From Cladopsammia gracilis (Eukaryota; Cnidaria; Anthozoa; Scleractinia; Dendrophylliidae): DNA of 64,000 nucleotides. The notes below the pieces were generated by a model. The model saw only the letters and a list, made by a program, of their open reading frames with translations, was not told the DNA's origin and did no database searches. Within the stretch, counting starts at the first letter, position 1; each line of letters begins with the position of its first letter. Shown here piece after piece: positions 11,478 to 23,400 of the stretch. Location of the stretch: assembly GCA_022457155.1 (NCBI GenBank), contig JAJGOT010000418.1:512501-576500 (forward strand). The letters are read 5' to 3'. A program made the position numbers and the translations under genes.

Positions 11478-14400
11478 TTACAGCTTGGATTTCTGGCGCT
11501 GCATCAGAGGACGTAAGTACTTGTAGTAAGCTGGCTGCACCTGAAATAAAAAGGCAGCTGTAATGTAGTTTTAATAAATCAAGACATAAGATAAGGCAAG
11601 ATGATAGTCTGTAATGTAACAAACAAAGTAAGAATCCTCAAGTCACTGAAGATGTTGATCTTTCTCTCTCTCTATGCATAAATATCTCTCATGTGATAAG
11701 ATAACACAAGGAATGGTGGGAAGGAAGTCTTGTGATTCAAAAGAATAGATAGGGCAGTTTCCAATTGTGTCAAAAGTAATCTCGCAATTGCTTTGTTTTG
11801 CATTGCCACGCTTTGCGAGTGGCTAGAAAATTTCGCGCCACTTTCTCAACCAATCATGGCTTGGTCGCCCGCGTTTTCTCACACTTTGCACCGGCTACAT
11901 GTATTTGTTATGAGTTCTGGTTGGTTCATTGGATTGTTTGCGACTGTTGTGATTGGTCAGAGTAATTTACTTTGCTTTTGTTTTTACGACACTGAAGTGA
12001 AAACTGCTCTGATAGAGATTACTGGCGATGCCCCAAAAGTGTGACCCAACAGGATGGTGTGACCCAAAAGATGGTGTGACCACAAAGGATATGATGTGAC
12101 ACAAAAGGATGGTGCAACTGCAAAGGAAGGAGCCCCACACGGTCCCAGTGCAGGTTTGAATCAAACTTCTGGTCCCAGAACTGTTTCTCTCTATTATATT
12201 TATAAATTATTTGAAGTTACCTGGTGGTCATTCAAAGCTGCTTTCTGAGCCCATTTAAAAAGTGCTTCATACACATTGCCATCATAACGCCCAAGAGGTG
12301 AGCTGAGTACATAGTCTGAATGATCAAAAGCATCCACCAGAGTCACTGCTTCAGGCCTGCAAGAGAACATCTTATTTCAGTTGTATTAACTTGCTTCAGG
12401 CCTGCAAGAGAACATCTTATTTCAATTGTATTAACTTGCTTCAGGCCTGCAAGAGAACATCTTATTTCAATTGTATTAACTTGCTTCAGGCCAGCAAGAG
12501 AACATCTTATTTCAATTGTATTAACTTGCTTCAAGCCTGCAGGAGAACATCTTATTTCAGTTGTATTAACTTGGAAGTAAGCAGTGCTGTAACACTAAAA
12601 TGTGCTGTTATCAACTGAGTTTATAAGTCCGCCACCATAAAGGAGATTCAAAAGCTGAAGATTCAAAGGCTGGCCCTTCAGCAGGGAATTGCTCTGATCC
12701 ACTCTCCGTCAAATTAAAAACAACTTTTCATGTTTCACTTGCCCAATAAATAAATGCAGCACAACAGTTTTTTTAAAATCTGGCTCTTTTATCCATTTGA
12801 AGTAAGTTCATGACAATTTTGCCAGTACTATATTTGACCCGAAATACTCTAGCCATTTTGTTTTCTTTAGTGGAAAAATACTATTAACCATAATTGTCGG
12901 ATGGTTTATTAATTATACTCTTTTTTGTTCTAGTACTAACCTAAGCTGATCCATTAAGGTGTACACTTGCTGTCGTATTGTTTGAAGCTGGGTTTGATTC
13001 AGAACTCCTGCCTAGAGAATGAAAAAAAAAAAACATTAAAACACCTTTCAAAGCATACAGGTACCTTAGAATTTCATATAAAGGATGACTGTGGTCGTAA
13101 GTGTGATCATAGATAGGGGTTGGTGCGATATACAAAACATCAACTGTCTGATGAACATCATAGACAGAATCTACTGTTTAATATGAGTGAAACAGCAGAC
13201 AGTAAAATAATAGGAAGGTGACTCTTGTTAAGTTGCTACTCCTGTTAGGGAGTAATAGCAACCAAGTCACCATGAAGTGGGAAGTGCCGAGGTGAAGGTC
13301 CAGTCCACAAACAATAGTTTTTACTGTTACCCTTAAACAATTTTGGAAAAAAAAATTTTTTTCCACATGCACAGGTATATCAGGTATCTCAGCAGGTATA
13401 TCAGGTATATCAGCTTGCTTGCAAATACCTGATATCAGTTAATTTGTACTTTTCAGTGAAGTACTGAAAAAATACATGAATCGGGAAATAGAATATCCTT
13501 TACCTCAATAAAACTGCCCGAGTTTTCAGCAATGCCATACAGAACAAATAAATCTGCCAAACATTTGAGTACTGTGTGCATATTTCGGCTGATGCCAGAG
13601 AGCTTATCCATTGACTCCAGCAGAAACAGTACCATGACGCAGTGACTGTACCTCTAAAAATATAAAAATAAACAAACTGCAGATGAATCTTACCTAAACC
13701 TAACCCTCACCTCATATTGATAAGCACATCAGCAAAGTTATACCCAAGAGCTTATAGTTAATGTACATCTATTCAAATGTTATAGATCAGTTGTAACTTT
13801 TCTTAATGTGACTCTTTCTTATCATAATATAGTGTCACCAATTAATGTGTAAACGCTACAACCACTGACACTTAAGGTTACAGTGTACCTTCGGGGGTGT
13901 CTCCAGTATAACAGCTCTGATCTCTAGCATCTTAAGATTACACTTAATATACCTTAACCCAGATATCAAATTAAAGCTTATAGTGCTGGCTATCTAAATA
14001 TGGAAACCATTTGGAAATAAAATGAATTGTCGAATTTTTTACGACGTCTAAATTCGAACGTCCGAATCAGCTTTAAAACGCTATAACTCAAAGCGATTAT
14101 TGTATTTTGCTAATTTGATTTGTTCTCGGGTTTCCGGACACGAAGCGCTAAAAAAACTTGTCTGCGATTTCCCATATTCAATTGCAGTGAAAAGTTACAG
14201 AATATTTTCGAAAAAGGGAGAAAAAAAATTGGTATGATCGCACGGAAATGGCTCTTGACGAAAAAGTTTTCGGAATTAAGAAATTCGCCGAAACGTTTTT
14301 GTTGATTATATGTTAGCCTAGCTTCTGTCCAAATTTGAGGAAAATGGAACAAATTCCCTTTGAGTTGTAGCTCTTTAAAGTATCCCCAACAAGCGAAAAA

Positions 14401-17400
14401 TTAACTTTGAGAAAACAACGCTTAAAAAAACATATGGCTTCATAAACAAACTCCGCCCACAAAAGTTATACCGTCATTTCTCCGTCAATTTTCACTATTT
14501 TTCGATAATTTTTTTTTGGATGAAAGTTCATTCTGTAAACTTTATTTTAACGCCAAAAAAAAATTTTCAATAAATTTTCGATCTGAAGGTAAGTCTGTAA
14601 CCTTAAATAAAGTTTTACTACTACACTATTACTACTATTGATTGAGTTTCCTCACCATGTCCATGCATATAAATGGTAGATCACACCGACAAAGGGAACC
14701 CATGGATCAATAATAAACAGTGCACTTGAATTGCTATTTACCTTAGCACAGTGAAGTAAACAATAAACAGTGCAGTACTTGAATTGCTATAATTTACCTT
14801 AGCACAGTGAAGTAAGTCGACAGAAAGTTCATTCCAAGCTTCTGCAGGATCCATTCCAGAAACTATTTTGTTTTGTAACCTTTCTGCTGAAGCCATCACC
14901 TCACTGTAGATTTAATGTCAACAAAATAATTAATTAATAGGTTGATAAATTGGCAAGTTATTTCCCATCAGTCAGAGGTCAAAAATGTTTGTTTAGTTTA
15001 CATAATTTGATGACGAGTCCATCTCTGCCTTTCTAACATTTAATTTATTCACAGACAGAATGATCACAACAATATAAAAAAGTCATGCATTAACCTTTTT
15101 CTCACTTTTTAGATCTTTGACATAAGAGCTTGGCTTTGGCTTCCAAATTCCATCAAATACACAATGTTAGCTCTATTATGTTTTAGTTTTCATGTAAGAA
15201 ACTTAATTCCATACAGTGTTCATTTGTTTTTTGAGCACATTACCTTGCATTAATTCAAGGAATTTGCATATTACAAGTTTTTTTCATAGAAACGTTTAAT
15301 TAATGACTGATTTCTTTTGTTTCTGTTCAAAAAGAGCAAAAAGGAAATCAGTAATGCTTTGCTTGAGTTGATTTAGTTCTTGAAGAAAAGTAATAAGCTG
15401 TGTTTTCAGTTTAATAAATTAAATCATCAACCTCATTAAAATAGAAAAATTAAATTTACATCAAGTAAGGATTGTTTAATTGCTTTATAAAACAAATGGT
15501 TGGGGTTGGTTGAGTTCTCTGACCTTGAAGTTCTGTTCTGGTAGATCTTTCTTTGCACCTTAGGATCCAAAAATTCATGGCCACTCACTGCTGAGCACAG
15601 TTCTGATGGCTGCAGGAAGAATGAAAGTGACGTGGGAGGTGCCTCACCCTTTTGCAGCTTTGAAGCAATCTTTATGAGATACCTGTCAGTAACACAACAA
15701 ACCATCAAACAACAACAACAACAACCTTAATTTGTACTCTCAAGTGCTGCTTCTTTATATTTTAAAAGGAATATTAATATTAAATGTTAATAAAATGACG
15801 TTTTGACAACTACATGACCTTGTCATAATTTTCAAATGTAAATTTTACAGTTTCACTTGACAGTTACAATGTAGTAAATGAGACAAAATTATGTTAACAA
15901 TTAAAATTTTTATATATTGTGTAGTTTTTATATGTACAGTGTATAGTTATCGTTTTTCTGATGTTGTTTTCTGACATTTCCAGAGGGCATACATTTATCT
16001 GCTTAATACAAGTTTGACTACCATGTAAGTACATGTACCTCAAATTGTATTGTATGTTTAGCTAACCTAGCAACTTGCAAGAAAAGTACATCAGTATCTC
16101 CTTCATAAGTACATGAAGCATTGGTTAATGTATACAACTCAGGTAGACCACTATAGAGCAAATATCCATGTCCACCGCAAGCCAAGCGACATGTCTCAAT
16201 ATGGCGCATGGATGTTGACGAGCAGAATGCTTTAAGACCACTGGTGATGGCATGGACCTGTAAGAAATCATAATTTTATAAAAATAAATAAATATCCTTT
16301 ATTTACCCTCGGCAGTGTTTATAGCACAACTGCTAGTGGGACCGAGCACAATTTAATTACATGATCGTATAACTAACCGTACCCCCTCTGTGGAACTCAT
16401 CAGAGAAAAGCAAAAGAGTGAGAAAAAATACATGTAACAGAGAGACTGCAACAGCTGTTATTTAGTTATCAACATTACCTCTGGTAACATGGAATAATCT
16501 CCAGTAGCAATCTGTTTTTGTGTTTCATGGTACAAGCTCCACACGTGATTAAAAGCAAACCTTATAGCATAGGCCATAGCCAATCCAGGCAGCAGTTTGT
16601 ACTGTTGAGTTTTATAGTCAATAATCTGTGCTTCAGGCTCACTGTTAAAAAAGAAAAATCATTGACTTCAGTTGTCTGCGAACCGTCTCTCTGAGCACTG
16701 ATAATTAGACTCATTGTAAGCTACATGTAGCTGACAATGACTATTACACAACAGCTAATTGGAATTGAATTTTGGCCCAAGAAATGTTACTTTCACCTGG
16801 AATTAGATAAGAGTCACACTGTATTGTTTATTACCTAGATATAAACATCCATGCTAGAATGTAAAAGGACTCTTATGAAAACAGTGTAATTGAAATGTAA
16901 TTAATATGTACATTATGTAATGTTTTTACCCTATCTCCCAAAAAAGTATTTCGATAAAATACATGAACACTGTAGCATGATGGTCCAGAGATGGTGAAAT
17001 GTCCTCACAGGTTAAGTCGGCCATAAAAAAAAATGTGATATAAAGATCAGCACCTGAGACACTTGTCAATGAAATATAGTGTTGAATAGAGGAAAATTAT
17101 CTTTGTTAGGGATTAATTCATGTCACCCTGAGATCTTATAAACAACATAAGAGAGAATAAACTCTTTTGCCTACCCAGGTTTGAGCTGGCTTTGTCTGCG
17201 CACTGCACTGTAGCGAATAGCAATAGTGATTGCTTGCGATAACCACCAGAAGGCTGACATAACAATTTGCGCACGCACAAAACTCATGGTTCCATAGAGC
17301 AGTTTAGGGTTTGCTGACTTTGTGAAGGTGCCATCAGGGGAAAGCTGAAATTTGATAGAAACATGATTATTGAAGCTGTTGTTCCTGGGGTTTCACTAGC

Positions 17401-20400
17401 TTCACAAGCTAGCTGTGATCAGCTAAAGGAAATAATACAGTTGAAAATTAAAAGGTTATATCAGAAAAAATATATTATTATTATTATTATTATACAGTTA
17501 GAACTGAGGGATGGTGAATAAAATATTAATCTTTGGAAAAATATGAGTCATCAGTTGATTTAAAGTGACATTGAGTCATGAGGGTTGTAGATCGTCAGTT
17601 GATTTCAAGCGACCTTGAGTCATCAGGGTCAATATCGTCAGCTGATTTGAAGTGACATCGAGTCATCAGGGTTGTATATATCATCAGTTGATTTGAAGTG
17701 ACATTGAGTCATGAGGGTTGTATATCGTCAGTTGATTTGAAGTGACCTTGAGTCATGTGGGTAATGTATATCATCAGTTGATTTGAAGTGACCTTGAGTC
17801 ATGTGGGTAATGTATATCGTCAGTTGATTTGAAGTGACTTTTTTTTTGTCAACATACAGTATTATTTTACCTGTGCCAGTCCCATTAGCATTTGATTGAG
17901 TGGAATTCGCACATGATCAAACAAAAGGAAACCATTATCATTTGAATTCATCAAAATGGAAAATTTGGGTCCAATTTCTCCAACTGTTATTCCTAGGAAA
18001 GAAAATTACAAGTATTGATTAAACGTAAAAGTAAAAGTCTTGAAGATTTTAGCAAGGTGTGTTAATAAAATATTATGAATGGTACATGTTCCTGAGAATA
18101 CATGCAAGTATTCCTACATTCTAGTAAATTATAAGGTCATATCACTCATCGATTTAAATTTAATTATTAAAATATTTATTTCAAAATTAAAATTATAGCT
18201 TCAAAATCCTCTTCACATGGAATTTTCCCATGTTTTAAATAATTTAAAATAATCATAAGATAATAATAACAATTATAATTATTTTTGAAACATTAATGTT
18301 AATATACCAAAATCCGACATCATGAGAAAAAGACATCCAAATAGTGCAAAATTACCATTAAGGCATAAAAAAGATGAATTATTTTTAACTATTGGCAATT
18401 ATACATCATGTAAGCAATAAGTTTTATAAACTGACATCGGTTTTTTATTGTGTCTATCCTCTAATTGATGAAATAAAATAATGATAATAGGCCATACGCT
18501 ACTGTGATTGTATGTTTTAACTCTCAAGCTTTCGTCGGACACCGACATCGTCAGGAGAAAACTGAAAGAATTTACATAAATGCGAAGCAATATAAAGACT
18601 AGCGTGGATACGATGTAACACCTAAACAAGAACAAAAACACTTAAACAAAGAATTCAGACTGACAAAAGATTCAAAACAAAATATTCAAAATAAAAGGTC
18701 CCTCAGTTCTGTGCATTCGTCACGAGAGTTTATTTTGGGTTTTTTGTTTCGAATATGTGCAGCCTCTAAGAGTCTTAGATTTACGGGGTCGTTGTTTCGG
18801 CCGATGATCTTGACAGAAAAACATGTGCGGCCACGTTGGCAGTCCTGCAGGTGCCTGTAGAAGGATGATGAATCAGAGTTAAGATGTTCTCTGACTCTGT
18901 CATGCAGCGGTCTAATGCTCCAACAACTAATGAATGCCCAGCATGACAAAATTGAGTTCGAAATCGAAAAGCCCACCGCCACGCCCAATGGACACACCCT
19001 GTCTCTACTGGACGTGTCGGTCACTATAACCAACCAGGGTGCGCACTCATTTGAATTCTACAAAAAGAGCGCAAAAAAACCGATGTTTGTACATCATCAA
19101 TCAGCCCTACCAAGCAAGTGCAAGCGCCACTTCATAATCAACGAGAGACGGCGCATAAACCAACGCTGCACCACCTCAGATGCAAGAATCGCACACAACA
19201 TCGAATTCGATAACGTCCTGTCCCTCAACGGGTACTCAAATGAGACTATCAGGGAAACGTACATACAACCTGTAAACGCACATCGGCAACATCAGACAAA
19301 CAATGCCAATGACGAGTACCTTTACTTCAGAATACCATTTATCAATGACGACCTTAACCATAGAATACGCCGGATTTTCAAGAAAGAAAACCTCCCCGTC
19401 CGGCTAGCACACAAGTCAACTACGCTAAGACAAGTATTGAAATCCAAACCAGCCAAACAACAATGCACTAGAAACGGTTGTCTCATCCGCGGAGAAAACA
19501 ATTTGTGCCTCACCAAAAACACAGTCTACCAACTCGAGTGCGAAGAATGTAAACTGACTTACATTGGCAGCAGCATTAGACCGCTGCATGACAGAGTCAG
19601 AGAACATCTTAACTCTGATTCATCATCCTTCTACAGGCACCTGCAGGACTGCCAACGTGGCCGCACATGTTTTTCTGTCAAGATCATCGGCCGAAACAAC
19701 GACCCCGTAAATCTAAGACTCTTAGAGGCTGCACATATTCGAAACAAAAAACCCAAAATAAACTCTCGTGACGAATGCACAGAACTGAGGGACCTTTTAT
19801 TTTGAATATTTTGTTTTGAATCTTTTGTCAGTCTGAATTCTTTGTTTAAGTGTTTTTGTTCTTGTTTAGGTGTTACATCGTATCCACGCTAGTCTTTATA
19901 TTGCTTCGCATTTATGTAAATTCTTTCAGTTTTCTCCTGACGATGTCGGTGTCCGACGAAAGCTTGAGAGTTAAAACATACAATCACAGTAGCGTATGGC
20001 CTATTATCATTATTTTATTTCATTGCAACACGATGCTACTGAAAGACAACTTCATTCCTCTAATTGATAATAAATGTTGTCATAACCTTGTCAAAGTGTT
20101 TTTGATTCACTAGCCACAGGCCAGTGAATCCACAACAAACTTTGACAATTTTATGACATAATAATCAATAAAAGGTCAGATGTGGCAGCAGTTTTATCCA
20201 TCTGTACTCTTATTAACAATTATATAGAAATTAACCAATCAGCAAGAGAGAATTTACACAGTTATTTAAATACAACTGTATATTATGTAGATACAGTATG
20301 AACTGTGTAGTGCCAATCTTATGAAATGAATATCTTTAAAAAATCTTATTAAAATGCTTTTGAAACTAATTATAATTTATATTACGTATATGTGCTGTGA

Positions 20401-23400
20401 TTCAATTTTAGTTCTGGATCATTTTTTTTTTCAAACCAGTTTATTTTTTTCAAACTGGTTTATTTTTTTTAAACCAGTTTATTTATTTATTTTTTTAACC
20501 AGTTTATTTTTTAAAACAGTTTTTTTAATTGAGGATATAAAACAGGACCTGCACTATTTAGGGTTAAGAACTGATGTTACTTTTAAACCCCTAAACACTT
20601 ATTTTAAATGGTTAGCTTTCATATAAGGTAAGGTCTCACAGGTAATTAATAAGGGACTTGGATTTAAACATACCAGGCATAGGCTGATGTGTGTTAACTA
20701 AAGGTCTCATCGGTAATTAATAAGGGACTTGAATTTAAACATACCAGGCATAGGCTGATGTGTATTAACCAAAGGTCTCATCGGTAATTAATAAGGGACT
20801 TGAATTTAAACATACCAGGCATAGGTTGATGTGTGTTTAGGTCTCGTAGCTGCACTATAAACATCTGTATTCCATGATCTTTTCCATCCACAATAAGCCT
20901 TGCAGGGACAGTGGCAAAATTTGAAGACTTACCCACTACAAAATATCACAAATCAGATTAAACTAAATTCTGACAAGCCAAACAAATTATAAAGACATCT
21001 ATTTCCCAACATTACATTGTCATTCAGAACCAAATAACGAGAACAAACTTTTAGGACTTTGGCTACTGTCTCCTTAATACAGTGTCAGCTTAATATGGTG
21101 TTCACTTAATACAGGTTTGACAGTACATGTACCGGTATATCATTCCATTTCCACTCAAATACATGCCAGGGACATGCGATCATTCTCTCAATAGCCCAGG
21201 CAATTAATCATCATAGGGTTATTGTTTTTCAGAGGTAAAATTAAGAATTGATATTAAAACCATGTTCTCCAAGATTACAAATGTATATCAGCAATAACAA
21301 GTCTGACAATCAATGGTTCATTTACCAGCCAAAAAAAACTCAAAGTTTATGCTAACAATAATATTGTTATAAGTCCAACCAGGTTTACATACAGTAGGTT
21401 GTGAGATCGTGTCTTGGAATGTATACACTTTTTTTTTTCTTTTTTTTGGTATGAGTAATTTATGGATTAAACAAAACATACAATTTCAACAAAAGCTTAC
21501 AATTTCCTGGCCACCATTTGCAAGCTGATAATGATGGCGAGTTTATAACAAACTCCTGGGTTTCTTTATCATATGTTGCAGTTGTCTCCAGACCTCGAAC
21601 AAAAGTACCTTAAAATGGAAATTCAGATCAGTTGTACATTTACTTAATATTCAAAAATTAATTTATTTAAATCGTCATGATGGCAACAAACAAGTTGCAA
21701 TTTTTAAAAAGAGAGCAACATTTTCCATTCAACAGGCATGTTTCCTCATTGTCTGTTATATGTGATAGACTTGAAATTTTTTAATTATAACAAAATTAAC
21801 TAGAGTAGAGTAAGTATGATGTTTAATATTGAAATTTGTTTAAAAAATAGTCTATTTAGTATTTTAAAACCATTAATAGTTAATGTTTAATGATAATTAA
21901 TTTTATTAGTAACACATTTGTTAACTTAACTTACCATGGCCAAGTTCAGTTTGTGCATATGTGCCAATAATCTGGTAAGACTCTGCAAGAGGAAGCCACT
22001 TTGATTTTTGCTCAGGATTCCCTTGACTCTAAAAATGACCATTTTATACATAGTTTATAGTTAGTGAATTCAATGGCAGTGACTGTCAAAAGAGGAGAAA
22101 CAATCACAAGGACAACAACAACAGAGAGAGATACATCAGAAGATATACTGCACCAACAGTATATCAGAAGATATACTGCACCAACAGTATATCAGAAGAT
22201 ATACTGCACCAACAGTATATCAGAAGATATACTGCACCAACAGTATATCAGAAGATATACTGCACCAACAGTATATCAGAAGATATACTGCACCAACAGT
22301 ATATCAGAAGATATACTGCACCAACAGTATATCAGAAGATATACTGCACCAACAGTATATCAGAAGATATACTGCACCAACAGTATATCAGAAGATATAC
22401 TGCACCAACTTAGGTAAAAACAACAACAAACAGGGTAGCATGTAGACCCTTAGTTATTGAAAAAAATGGTTGCTAATTTATTATTCTTTTATATGTATGT
22501 TAATTGGCCACCCTAGCCTCATTTTAGAGTGCAAATTCTTTTTAATTTTGCATGTGCTAATGAAGCCAGGGGGATTAGCTAATTAACATATAAAATAATG
22601 ATACAATGTAAATTGATTACCATTTACAGTAGAGTATAATACTGGATTACATCTTGCAGTGATCTTGCAGTTATAATTATTATAATTATAATATTATTAT
22701 AAGTGAGCTAAGAGTATTTTAGTTCATGTGTACCTTTAATGTTGGAATGAACATTCCTCTGCTTAGATTATATGGAAAACTTGTTCCTGAAAACCTACAA
22801 AGTAGAGATATGAAAACACAGTCAGGGTGTTCATTAGGCATCGGAGATCGGAGAATTCTCTGCCTACTACGAACAATTCTCCGGCTGAATTTTGATGGAA
22901 ATATGTAGCTATGTTCGCTCCTTCATAATATTCTCCTGTTACTTTACACTATTCTCCTGCTACTCAAATTCTTAATGAAAACCCTGCACAGTCATTGTAT
23001 CTTTACTCACAAATTTCTAGCAAGGAGATACATTAAATGACTTGTGTTTTAAACTTTTCTTTCTTGGGTTTGAAAATTTTTCAGTTTAATTTTTGTTTTC
23101 CTTTGTCTCACATTCATTATCATATTCTGAGACAACGAAAAACAAGAATCAATTGAAAATGGTTTGAAAAAGCACATTTGAACCACAAGACAGAATAAAA
23201 CTGATACCTTTTACTGGTACATGTATATTTGCCTTCAAGTATTAATTTTTATGTGAGTTTTTTGTTATCTATAAACTGTTTGAGTATAGAGGTTTTGCAC
23301 GGCAGCCATGTTGCATGGCAGGAACAATGAAAATGTTGTGCATTAGAAAGAACATTCTTTCCCATAAGGAAAAGAATCTATTGTTCCTGCCATGTAACAT

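Noticed and set aside
14110..14352. Frame conserved between the two 730-bp MITEs (also 36267-36509)
   Set aside because: Opposite-strand frames are equally conserved and both are Phe/Lys/Asn-rich without domains. Conservation reflects copy similarity, not coding.
18686..19033. Minus-strand frame encoding the same nuclease tail as the plus-strand element
   Set aside because: It is only the inverted left arm of the Penelope-like element, not a second gene.
22064..22417. Resemblance to a CRISPR array (regular 28-bp repeats)
   Set aside because: The repeats are contiguous with no unique spacers, and the setting is an animal intron. It is a minisatellite.
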